Assembly: GCF_030372275.1 (NCBI RefSeq) | Contig: NZ_JAUDDJ010000010.1 | DNA length: 64,000 nt | Source: Lawsonibacter sp900766145 | Lineage (GTDB): Bacteria > Bacillota > Clostridia > Oscillospirales > Oscillospiraceae | Reading direction: 5' to 3' (one strand) | In this document: positions 57,232 through 64,000 of the stretch, one piece after another | Position numbering within the stretch: the stretch's first letter is position 1 | Layout: every line of letters begins with the position of its first letter | Notes under the pieces: generated by a model | The model's database searches: none | What the model was told of the DNA's origin: nothing | What the model saw: only the letters and a program-made list of their open reading frames with translations | Program-made: the position numbers and the translations under genes

Positions 57232-58588
57232 AAATCTGACGGAAGGAAAGCCGCTGCCGCTGCTGTTCTTTTTTGCTCTGCCTATGGTGGCAGGCAACCT
57301 GTTTCAGCAGCTGTACAACATGGTGGACACGGCGGTGGTGGGAAAATTTGTGGGCGAGGACGCGGTGGCGGCCGTTGGTTCCTCCTTCCCCATCGTGTTT
57401 TTGTCGGTGGCCGTGGCCTCGGGACTGTCCATGGGCTGCAACGTGGTGGTGTCCCAGCTGTTCGGCGCGGGGCGCATCCATGAGATGAAATCCACCATCT
57501 CCACCGCTATCATCTCTCTGAGCGTGTTGGGCCTTATCCTCATGGGTTTGGGCACCCTGTTTGCCGGGCCTCTGCTCCAGCTGCTGGGCACCGACCCGGA
57601 CATTATGGCCGACTCGGAGCTGTACCTGCAGATCTACTTTGGCGGAGCAGTGTTCCTGTTTCTCTACAACACCCTCAACGGCATCTATAACGCCCAGGGT
57701 GACAGTAAAACCCCGCTTATTTTTCTCATTATCTCCAGCCTGACCAACATCGTGCTGGACCTGCTGTTTGTCATCCAGTTTGACATGCGGGTGGCCGGCG
57801 TGGCCTGGGCCACCCTCATTGCCCAGGGCATGTGCGCGGTGGCCTCCCTTATCGTCATGTACCGGCGGATGAAGCGCCTGCCCTGCGAGGAGGGACGGGA
57901 GAACGAAAAAGTGCCTCTCTTCCACATGACCGCTGTGCGGCGCATCGCTCAGATCGGTCTGCCCTCCATGCTCCAGCAGTCCCTGGTCTCTCTGTCCATG
58001 ATGATGATGCAGGGGCTGGTCAACTCCTACGGCAAAGTGCTGGTGGCCGGCTACACCGCCGCCACCAAGATTGATACCCTGGCCATGCTGCCCAACATGA
58101 ACTTCTCCAACGCCATGTCCAGCTACACCGCACAGAACATCGGCGCGGGCAAGTACGACCGGGTGAAGGAGGGCCTGAAGGCCTGCCTCTTCATGGTGGT
58201 GGTCTTCTCCCTGGCCATTACCATCATCATCTTCCTCTTCGGCAGCCAACTGCTCTCCCTGTTCCTGGACCCGGGAGATACTTCCGGCGCACTGGGCTAC
58301 GGCCTTGCCTATATGCACACCGTCTCCGTGTTCTACATCCTCATGGGCCTGCTCTTTGTGCCCAACGGCATGCTCCGGGGCGCGGGCGACATGGGTGCCT
58401 TCACTTTCAGCTCCATGGCCAACCTGTTCTCCCGGGTAGCCATCGCCTATGGTCTGGCCTACCTCACCCCTCTGGGGGCCAACTCCATCTGGTGGTCCAT
58501 TCCCGCCGGCTGGGCCATCGGCGCTGCGGTCTCCCTGCTGCGAGTCAAGAGCGGCAAGTGGATGCGCAAAGCGGTGGCCGACCGCTGA
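57224..58588 (+). CDS. MATE family efflux transporter
   Basis: A 454-residue drug/sodium antiporter with twelve membrane helices. Typical motifs are LPMVAGNLFQQLYNMVDTAVVGKFVG at the N-terminus and GLPSMLQQSLVSLSMM at the start of the second half, followed by TAQNIGAGKYDRVKEGL. ATG 57224 follows GGAGAGAAGGAG and overlaps the end of the MarR gene. Substrate unknown; cationic drugs are typical. Confidence 0.93.
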   Translation: MVKNLTEGKPLPLLFFFALPMVAGNLFQQLYNMVDTAVVGKFVGEDAVAAVGSSFPIVFLSVAVASGLSMGCNVVVSQLFGAGRIHEMKSTISTAIISLSVLGLILMGLGTLFAGPLLQLLGTDPDIMADSELYLQIYFGGAVFLFLYNTLNGIYNAQGDSKTPLIFLIISSLTNIVLDLLFVIQFDMRVAGVAWATLIAQGMCAVASLIVMYRRMKRLPCEEGRENEKVPLFHMTAVRRIAQIGLPSMLQQSLVSLSMMMMQGLVNSYGKVLVAGYTAATKIDTLAMLPNMNFSNAMSSYTAQNIGAGKYDRVKEGLKACLFMVVVFSLAITIIIFLFGSQLLSLFLDPGDTSGALGYGLAYMHTVSVFYILMGLLFVPNGMLRGAGDMGAFTFSSMANLFSRVAIAYGLAYLTPLGANSIWWSIPAGWAIGAAVSLLRVKSGKWMRKAVADR

Positions 58589-58594
58589 TTTCTG

Positions 58595-58633
58595 TAAAAA
58601 TACCCGCCGTCCCACGGACGGCGGGTATTTTTA
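58595..58633. terminator. Bidirectional terminator between MATE and MerR-RDD genes
   Basis: The stem AAAAATACCCGCCGTC / GACGGCGGGTATTTTT with a 5-base loop serves both convergent genes. Confidence 0.93.
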
Positions 58634-60169
58634 TGTCTCCGGAAGGGTCAGGGTAATATGGAAGGAGAGGGTGCCCGCTCCCGGCTCCTCCTGGAGCAGC
58701 CAGGAATAGTTTTTAAAGCCGGGGTCAGCCTGATAGCCCTCACACTGGGTCACCTCCAGGGTCACCGTCATACCGCCGGGGCCCTCGATCTGGTTGACCG
58801 CCCCCGCACCCTGGAAGGGCATTTCCACCAGACGCCCGCAATCCAGATGGGCGTCGAACTGCCGCTCCAAAAACTGGTAAGGATTTCTCGCCTCCCCGCT
58901 GGGATCTACCGCCAGCATCAGCTGCGACAAGGTCTCATTCAGCACCGTTTCCACATCCAAAACGTCTCTGTATGGGTCCCCCTTGGGAGAGAAATCCACC
59001 TGCATGGCGGCCACCGTCCCGTCCGGATCGGTCTCAAAGGCAACAGCCGACCACTCTCCAAAGCTCTCGTCACTCAACTGCTTCCACTCCTTGTTCTGAT
59101 AAACCGCGGGGATGACCTCCCAGCTTCCGTCGGGGGCCAGAACGCTGGAGTGATCGTCCAGGCAGGAGTACCGCCGCTCGTAGAAGTTGAAGTTCTCCAC
59201 CACCTGGGCAGGCGTCAGGGGTGCGTCGGGGTAGGGCGGGACATAGCTGTCCCTCGTACTACACTCGCTCAGGGTCGCAAGGGCCAGCCAGCACCCCACA
59301 AAGGCCGCCCAGCGGCCCCAGTGGATGGACCGGGCCGTACACTGTGCCTCCTTCTCCCAGGGGAGAGGCTTCCCATCCGTATAATCCACATAGCATAGCC
59401 AGGTACGCCACGCCTCATACAGCGGGATATGCAGGCCCTGCCCCCGCCACAGCACCAGCAGGGTGCGCTGGGTAGCCTGGTCCCAGGTGGGTTTTCTTCC
59501 ATCCGGTTGGCGCACCTGCAGCCCCAGCAGCCACTTGCCTGGGGTGTATCCCCAGGTACACAGCAGAATGGGCTCCACCAGAGCCAGCAACAGGCTGCCC
59601 AGCACTACGCTGACCACGGATTGCAGCCCATCTTTAGGCAAAATGGGGGGTGCATACCAGTGCAGCACCTGAAACTGAATGACCTGGCACACCAGGATCA
59701 TCAGGGATTGGTCCAGAAACCGGGCCAAGTACCGCCGCCAGGGGTGGGGCCCCCGCAGGCCGTCCTCCTGGGCCGGGTCCACCCTTCGGGTGGGGGGCAG
59801 TTGGGTCTGGGACAGCTCCTCCAGCCAGGGGCCCGGCTCCAGAGAGTCATAGTCGGCCTGGGCCTGGCTCAGCTCCCGGCACACCTGGGCATACCGCCCC
59901 AGGTCCGCCCGGTCACCCTCCAGCACCTCCGCCTGCCGCTCCATGACCTGGGCCAGAGAGAGGTTCCCCTCTTTCAGGTCCCGAATGGCCTCCAGGTCCA
60001 AGCTCAGCTGCCGCAGCAGCTTCACCTTCTCCAGGGTCCGGGCGTCCTCCTCCGAGTAGTCGCGGTAGTTGTTCTCCCGGCGCTCCGGGGTAATAAGTCC
60101 CTGCTGCTCATAAAAGCGGATGGCTGTGCGAGGCAGCCCGCTGCGCTTCTCCAGCTCCTTGATGGTCAT
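58631..60169 (-). CDS. Membrane-bound MerR-type regulator with RDD-like and extracytoplasmic domains
   Basis: A 512-residue three-part protein. Residues 1-70 are a MerR helix-turn-helix (MTIKELEKRSGLPRTAIRFYEQQGLI, NYRDYSEED). A coiled-coil stretch (about 70-115) and a linker follow. Residues about 140-310 hold membrane helices with an RDD-like arrangement (WRRYLARFLDQSLMIL, GYTPGKWLLGLQV, the RDD signature G.T.GK...GL.V). Residues about 315-512 are probably extracytoplasmic. The fusion suggests direct coupling of an envelope signal to a promoter. A MerR-type promoter with a 19-bp spacer precedes it, so it probably controls itself. GGAGGTGG precedes the ATG. Confidence 0.82.
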   Translation of the reverse strand: MTIKELEKRSGLPRTAIRFYEQQGLITPERRENNYRDYSEEDARTLEKVKLLRQLSLDLEAIRDLKEGNLSLAQVMERQAEVLEGDRADLGRYAQVCRELSQAQADYDSLEPGPWLEELSQTQLPPTRRVDPAQEDGLRGPHPWRRYLARFLDQSLMILVCQVIQFQVLHWYAPPILPKDGLQSVVSVVLGSLLLALVEPILLCTWGYTPGKWLLGLQVRQPDGRKPTWDQATQRTLLVLWRGQGLHIPLYEAWRTWLCYVDYTDGKPLPWEKEAQCTARSIHWGRWAAFVGCWLALATLSECSTRDSYVPPYPDAPLTPAQVVENFNFYERRYSCLDDHSSVLAPDGSWEVIPAVYQNKEWKQLSDESFGEWSAVAFETDPDGTVAAMQVDFSPKGDPYRDVLDVETVLNETLSQLMLAVDPSGEARNPYQFLERQFDAHLDCGRLVEMPFQGAGAVNQIEGPGGMTVTLEVTQCEGYQADPGFKNYSWLLQEEPGAGTLSFHITLTLPET

Positions 60170-60191
60170 GCCGCCACCTCCTTCTGTCTGG

Positions 60192-60222
60192 AGCGTAAGC
60201 TATCCACCAGGTATACAGTCAA
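60192..60222 (-). promoter_or_regulatory. MerR-type promoter with 19-bp spacer
   Basis: Minus-strand TTGACT (60217-60222) and TACGCT (60192-60197) are 19 bp apart, longer than optimal, with the imperfect dyad TATACC/GGATA (60201-60215) in the spacer. This is the classic layout that MerR regulators activate by distorting DNA. Confidence 0.7.
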
Positions 60223-60285
60223 GAGGAAATTGAAAATTTCAAAAAGTTTTCCCCATTTCAGGGCCTCACGGTGGAAAACTTCTTG

Positions 60286-60327
60286 TAAAAACCACTCCCC
60301 CACTGTGCCGCGGGTTCAGTGGGGGAG
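60286..60327 (-). terminator. Terminator of the SLH/VanY gene
   Basis: The stem CTCCCCCACTG / CAGTGGGGGAG is followed on the minus strand by TGGTTTTT. It lies 12 bases after the stop at 60339. Confidence 0.85.
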
Positions 60328-60338
60328 GATTACGATGG

Positions 60339-61478
60339 TTAGTTTTCTCCAAGCGCCTGATGTAAGAAGGTGACCAGCTGGGCCCGGGTGCAGGTGTCAT
60401 AGGGAGCAAACGCGTCCAAACTTTCACTGGCTGTAATGCCCTGCTTGATGGCCCAGGACACGGCACTCTGATACTCCGCTTGCTTCTGGAGATACTCCTC
60501 CAGGCACAAGCCCTGCTCATGGATGGTCCTGGCGGCCTGCAGGCCTACATAGCGGTAGTGCCAGGGCTCATATACAATGCCGGTCACTGCTTCCTTGTCG
60601 CTGGGATAACGCAGAATAAAGCCGTACTCCCAGCAGTGCTCCATCAGCCACTTCTGGGCGGGCATGGAGGCCTGGTGCTCATTGAGCTTGTCATAGTTGG
60701 CGTCAATAATATCCACCGACAGACCGGCCTGGTGTTCGCTGGTACCGGGGACCGCCGTCTCCTGTGCCGCCTCCCGCTCCGCATCGGCCTGGGACAGCCC
60801 CATCGCCAACCACTTGGCCACCTCCTGGGAAAACAGCCATTCCTGGGTCTGCTGAGTCCGGTAGGCAGAGCAGACCACCGGTCGGTTTCCCTCCCACCAA
60901 CAGTGGGCCATCATACGGTTGAGTGCATCCACACACCGGGCATCCACAGAGTATTCGCTCCCCTCGATCTGGGCCAGCTCAATGGCGAAATCCTGGGGCA
61001 GCGGATGGCTGGCGTTGACCAGACGCAGGTTCCACTCCGTCCCGGTCTGCTCCCCCTGCTGGGCAGTCGGCTTTCCCGCCAGCTTCCAGAGCATGGTGAC
61101 GATGGTTCCCCGGCTGCACAGCCCCTCTCCGCCAAACTGGGTTTCCGAAACCAGGCCTGCCTCATAGGCCCACACGGCCGCTTTCTCATAGTAGCAACCG
61201 GCTGGTACGTCAGAAAAGGGGTTTGCTCCCACAGGCTCCGGCGACCCCACGCTTCGCCACAGCATGGTAACTACCTGCGCGGTGGTGCACTGGGCATCCG
61301 GGGAAAACATTCCTTCCCCCGTGCCGGTGGCCATGCCCCGCTCCACCGCCCAGCTCACCGCCTGGGCGTAGTAGGCGTCCTCAGGCACATCCCAAAAGGC
61401 AGCTTCCGCGGCCGCCCCTGTGGTCAGCAGCCCACACAGCACCACGCCGGGCAACAGGCCTGCCGTCCATCTCCTCAT
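60339..61478 (-). CDS. Secreted D-Ala-D-Ala carboxypeptidase (M15/VanY) with SLH modules
   Basis: A 379-residue exported protein. Signal peptide (RRWTAGLLPGVVLCGLLTTGAAAEA). Two SLH-like modules follow (FWDVPEDAYYAQAVSWAVERGMATG; FSDVPAGCYYEKAAVWAYEAGLVS). The M15 peptidase domain (about 150-325) has the zinc motifs SEHQAGLSVDI and EPWHYRYVG. A third SLH-like module (QSAVSWAIKQGITAS) closes it. SLH modules anchor proteins to the cell wall, so it should trim wall peptides at the surface. Having SLH modules on both sides of the catalytic domain is notable. Confidence 0.88.
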   Translation of the reverse strand: MRRWTAGLLPGVVLCGLLTTGAAAEAAFWDVPEDAYYAQAVSWAVERGMATGTGEGMFSPDAQCTTAQVVTMLWRSVGSPEPVGANPFSDVPAGCYYEKAAVWAYEAGLVSETQFGGEGLCSRGTIVTMLWKLAGKPTAQQGEQTGTEWNLRLVNASHPLPQDFAIELAQIEGSEYSVDARCVDALNRMMAHCWWEGNRPVVCSAYRTQQTQEWLFSQEVAKWLAMGLSQADAEREAAQETAVPGTSEHQAGLSVDIIDANYDKLNEHQASMPAQKWLMEHCWEYGFILRYPSDKEAVTGIVYEPWHYRYVGLQAARTIHEQGLCLEEYLQKQAEYQSAVSWAIKQGITASESLDAFAPYDTCTRAQLVTFLHQALGEN

Positions 61479-61562
61479 ACCTCACCCTCTCCTCTCGTTT
61501 TCCCCAGATACAACAGCGCCCCCGTCCTTGCCAGGGCGGGGGCAGCTTACGTTGCTTTGGTT

Positions 61563-63257
61563 TTACTCAGCGGAAATCATATAGTAGTATACGGGCTGGC
61601 CGCCGGGCAGCAAGCTGACCTCGGCGTTGGGGCAGGCGGCGGTGATGAGGTCGGCCGCCTTCTGGGCCTGCTCCTCGTTCACGTCCTCTCCGTAGAACAC
61701 GGAGATGAACTCGGCCTGCTGCATCTCCTCTGACTGGGCCAGCTTGCTCAGCAGAGCGTCCAGATCCTGGTCGGTGCCGAAGAGCTGGTGCTCCAGCAGA
61801 GCCAGGTAATCTCCCTGCTGGATGGCAAAGCCGCCAAAGTCGGAATTGCGGGCCGCGTAGGTGATCTCGGCGGTACGTACCCGGCCAAAGGCCTCGGTCA
61901 TCGCCTCGGTCATGGCGTCCTCGTCCATGTCCGGGTCCACCGCCAGCATGGCCGCGATGCCCTGGGGCACGGTCTTGGTGGGCAGGACTACCACCTTCTT
62001 GTCCTCACACAGGCGCTGGCACTGCTGGGCGGACATGATGATGTTCTTGTTGTTGGGCAGCACGAAGACGATCTCGGCGGGGGTCTTGTCGATCTCCTTG
62101 AGAATGTCCTCGGTGGAGGGGTTCATGGTCTGGCCGCCGGAGATGACGCCGTCCACGCCCAGGTCCTTGAACACAGACTCCAGACCGGCACCGGCACACA
62201 CGGCCACATAGCCGTACTTCTTCTCAGGGGCCGCCTTCACCGGCTCGCTCTCGGCGCAGCCCGCCTCCAGCTCGGCCTCGATGGCCTCCAGGTCGTCGGT
62301 GCTCTGGACGTGCTTGCCCGCGGCCAGGTCGTCGGCCTGGGTGCGCATGTTCTCGATCTTGGCCAGCTCCAGGGTGCCGTACTTCTGGGCCTCGGTGAGG
62401 GCCTCGCCGGGGATATTGGTATGGACATGGACCTTGAAGGCCTCGTCATCCTCACCGATGACCAGGCTGTCACCGATGCTGTTGAGGTACTTGCGGAAGG
62501 GGTCCAGATCCACATTCTCGGTGTGCTTGCGCACGATGAACACGGTGTCGAAGGCGAAGGTGATGTCCTCGGCAGCCATGGCCGCAAAGTCGGCCTTCTC
62601 TGCGGGGGCGCTCTCCTCCTCCTGCTCGCTCTGGGGCATGGGCACGCCCCGCATCTCGTCCAGCATACCCTGGAGGATCACCAGGAAGCCCTTACCGCCC
62701 GCGTCAACCACACCCGCCTTTTTCAGCACGGGGTTCTGGTTGATGGTGTTGTCCAGGGCGATCTGGCCCTCCTCGATGGCGGCCTGGAGCACGCTCTCCA
62801 GGCAGTTGTCCTCCCGGGCGGCGCCGGCAGCACGGGCGGCCGCCATGCGGGACACGGTGAGGATGGTGCCCTCGGCAGGCTTCATCACCGCCTTGTAGGC
62901 GGCGGCCACGCCGAAGTCCAGGGCGATGGCCAGGTCCCGGCCGTCGATGGTCTCGCACTCCTTGATGGCCTTGGCAAAGCCACGGAACAGCAGGGACAGG
63001 ATGACGCCGGAGTTACCACGGGCGCCCCGCAGCAGAGCGGAGGCGGCCGCCTTGGCGGCCAGGCCCACGGTGGCATACTGGTTCTTTTTCAGCTCAACGG
63101 CTGCCGCGCCGATGGTCAGGCTCATGTTGGTGCCGGTATCGCCATCGGGCACAGGGAACACGTTGAGGTCGTTGATCTGCTGCTTTTCAGCGTTGATAGA
63201 GGCGGCCGCGTGGATGACCATCTGCTGAAAGGCCGCCGCGTCAATGGTTTGTGTCAT
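61563..63257 (-). CDS. FakA-like fatty acid kinase subunit (DAK2/DegV-associated, YloV)
   Basis: A 564-residue kinase subunit. The N-terminal DhaL-type ATP-binding domain has VFPVPDGDTGTNM and RGARGNSGVILS. A middle domain and a C-terminal domain (GAGLESVFKDLGVDGVISGGQTMNPS, LPNNKNIIM) match FakA/YloV. It phosphorylates fatty acids bound by FakB for phospholipid synthesis or signalling. I chose ATG 63257 (MTQTIDAAAFQQM), after AGAAAGGAA; further upstream reading runs into the Asp23 gene. It follows the asp23 gene by 29 bases, a conserved pair. Confidence 0.92.
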   Translation of the reverse strand: MTQTIDAAAFQQMVIHAAASINAEKQQINDLNVFPVPDGDTGTNMSLTIGAAAVELKKNQYATVGLAAKAAASALLRGARGNSGVILSLLFRGFAKAIKECETIDGRDLAIALDFGVAAAYKAVMKPAEGTILTVSRMAAARAAGAAREDNCLESVLQAAIEEGQIALDNTINQNPVLKKAGVVDAGGKGFLVILQGMLDEMRGVPMPQSEQEEESAPAEKADFAAMAAEDITFAFDTVFIVRKHTENVDLDPFRKYLNSIGDSLVIGEDDEAFKVHVHTNIPGEALTEAQKYGTLELAKIENMRTQADDLAAGKHVQSTDDLEAIEAELEAGCAESEPVKAAPEKKYGYVAVCAGAGLESVFKDLGVDGVISGGQTMNPSTEDILKEIDKTPAEIVFVLPNNKNIIMSAQQCQRLCEDKKVVVLPTKTVPQGIAAMLAVDPDMDEDAMTEAMTEAFGRVRTAEITYAARNSDFGGFAIQQGDYLALLEHQLFGTDQDLDALLSKLAQSEEMQQAEFISVFYGEDVNEEQAQKAADLITAACPNAEVSLLPGGQPVYYYMISAE

Positions 63258-63286
63258 ATCGGCAAAATTCCTTTCTACAAATGTCC

Positions 63287-63634
63287 TTAAAAGCGCATGG
63301 AGTCCACACAGACGTCCACCGACTTTACTTCCACGCCGGTGGTCTTGCTGACCACATAGCGCACCTCGCTCATAATGGAGCGGCAAACCGCCATCAGATT
63401 CACGCCGTTTTCCACGATGATGTGCAGCTCGATGGAGACGGTGCCGTCCTCATTATAATATACCTTTACGCCCTTAGCCATGGACTCCCGCTTGAGCAGG
63501 TGGACCAGGCCGTCGGTCTTAGAGCGCACCGCCATGCCCTTTACGCCGTAGCAGTTGGTAGCGGCACTGCCGGTGACGGCGGTGAACACCTCGCTGCTGA
63601 TGCGGATCTCGCCCAGATCGTTTTGCAGTTTCAT
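63287..63634 (-). CDS. Asp23/Gls24 family envelope stress response protein (YloU-like)
   Basis: A 115-residue protein of the Asp23 family: MKLQNDLGEIRISSEVFTAVTGSAATNCYGVKGMA begins it (continuous family signature in two blocks), followed by VYYNEDGTVSIELHIIVENGVNL and VSKTTGVEVKSVDVCVDSMRF. Members associate with the membrane in envelope stress. It lies just upstream of fakA, the same order as yloU-yloV in Bacillus. ATG 63634 follows AAAGGAAGG. Confidence 0.92.
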   Translation of the reverse strand: MKLQNDLGEIRISSEVFTAVTGSAATNCYGVKGMAVRSKTDGLVHLLKRESMAKGVKVYYNEDGTVSIELHIIVENGVNLMAVCRSIMSEVRYVVSKTTGVEVKSVDVCVDSMRF

Positions 63635-63688
63635 AGGTTGGATACCTTCCTTTCGCTGAGGATAGGATTTCACACTGATATAGTCTAT

Positions 63689-63717
63689 ATTGTAGTCTAT
63701 TTCCCTTGGAATTACAA
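63689..63717 (-). promoter_or_regulatory. asp23-fakA promoter
   Basis: Minus-strand TTGTAA (63712-63717) and TACAAT (63689-63694) are 17 bp apart. Two direct repeats TAGTCTAT (63681-63688 and 63693-63700, plus strand) overlap the -10. Confidence 0.65.
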
Positions 63718-63844
63718 GTAGAATTTGCTGGCGCACCCCTTCTGACCACCACTCCCTGTTCCGACGTGATTTTTCCAGTATATGGAATATAATGGCTTCC
63801 ACACACGGCCCGGCGACCGGGTCTTTTACAAAGGAGGAAAGGCT

Positions 63845-64000
63845 ATGGCGGCCAGGGAATCGGTGAAAACCAAACTGAACAGACTGCGCTGGCACTCAAA
63901 ACAGGGGGAGTCGGTGCCGGTAAACGCCTCGGCGCTGCTGCGCTGGAGCGAGGCGGGCATCCATTTTTTGCTCGCCTCGGTGCTGACGGGGGCGGCGGTC
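63845..64000 (+). CDS. Start of an unidentified gene, possibly spoIIE (3' end outside window)
   Basis: The first 52 codons are present: a basic N-terminus (MAARESVKTKLNRLRWHSK) and then LLRWSEAGIHFLLASVLTGAAV, which looks like the start of a membrane region. AAAGGAGG lies 7 bases before the ATG and TATAAT is at 63788-63793. The basic start followed by a membrane segment would suit the polytopic N-terminus of stage II sporulation protein E, but too little sequence is present to confirm. Confidence 0.5.
   Translation, partial: MAARESVKTKLNRLRWHSKQGESVPVNASALLRWSEAGIHFLLASVLTGAAV

Noticed and set aside
60244..60280. Inverted repeat AAGTTTTCC/GGAAAACTT upstream of the MerR-RDD gene
   Set aside because: It lies outside the promoter in AT-rich sequence, and I could not connect it with any regulator.
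63681..63700. TAGTCTAT direct repeats at the asp23 promoter as BlaI-like operators
   Set aside because: They resemble part of the 2894-2938 boxes, but lack the TTGTAGAC dyad; similarity is too short.
1..64000. rRNA, tRNA, CRISPR arrays, complete insertion sequences
   Set aside because: No tRNA-like cloverleaf, rRNA segment, regularly spaced direct repeats or transposase other than the serine recombinase was recognised; a tRNAscan or Rfam run would settle small RNAs.

Overview
The window is about 62-63 % G+C and carries a Firmicutes gene set: WalRK with YycH/YycI, GdpP and DarA of the cyclic-di-AMP system, RsiV/ECF, an Asp23-FakA pair, HemZ, a manganese riboswitch, and a tilS-hpt-ftsH block. 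Ribosome binding sites are strong (AGGAGG-type). GTG and TTG starts are frequent. The combination fits a high-GC gut Clostridia member, probably Oscillospiraceae (Flavonifractor/Lawsonibacter/Pseudoflavonifractor-like). The genus is inference.

Layout. 1-650: end of groEL, followed by a hairpin-rich spacer and a second, divergent copy of the groEL 3' end. 667-9157 (minus): BlaR1/BlaI-like sensor pair, glutamate racemase, and a NUDIX hydrolase-walR-walK-yycH-yycI operon. 9523-10590: ilvE. 10886-18813 (plus): gdpP, rplI, dnaB, tilS, hpt, ftsH. 18848-21101: CPx metal ATPase under a CsoR-like repressor. 21431-25661 (minus): gliding-type ABC system, with its GldG-like gene interrupted by one amber codon. 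25831-30655 (plus): DUF3048 lipoprotein, ogt, a YtrA-type regulator with an ABC transporter, and a small membrane protein. 30695-32596 (minus): MarR regulator, RsiV-like anti-sigma and ECF sigma. 32836-33974: darA and riboswitch-controlled mntP. 33998-37139: a 3.1-kb serine-recombinase element inserted in the mntP terminator. 37165-41550: MarR plus heterodimeric ABC exporter. 41784-43200: lexA and a YlmH-like gene. 43238-53439 (minus): GH13 enzyme, nucleoside kinase, hemZ, MBL hydrolase, dtd, rel, recJ. 53855-58588: mnmG, MBL hydrolase, MarR and MATE pump. 58631-63634 (minus): MerR-RDD fusion, SLH/VanY carboxypeptidase, FakA-like, Asp23. The window ends in the start of a possible spoIIE.

The most unusual content is intergenic. 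There are two dispersed families of short non-coding repeats, and copies within each family differ by compensatory base changes that preserve stems. Family 1 (about 140 bp) abuts stop codons, at the groEL remnant and twice in tandem at rel. Family 2 (180-bp core) has copies at 9281, 21197 and, expanded and inverted, 27507. Two family-2 copies lie between near-identical duplicates of the neighbouring gene's terminator hairpin. At groEL (3' end) and mnmG (5' end), hairpin-rich spacers are flanked by duplicate gene ends that differ almost only at synonymous third codon positions, which suggests displaced alleles rather than decaying tandem duplicates. Together these suggest a class of structured intergenic elements associated with gene ends, terminators and local recombination.

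No rRNA, tRNA, CRISPR array or complete insertion sequence was recognised.
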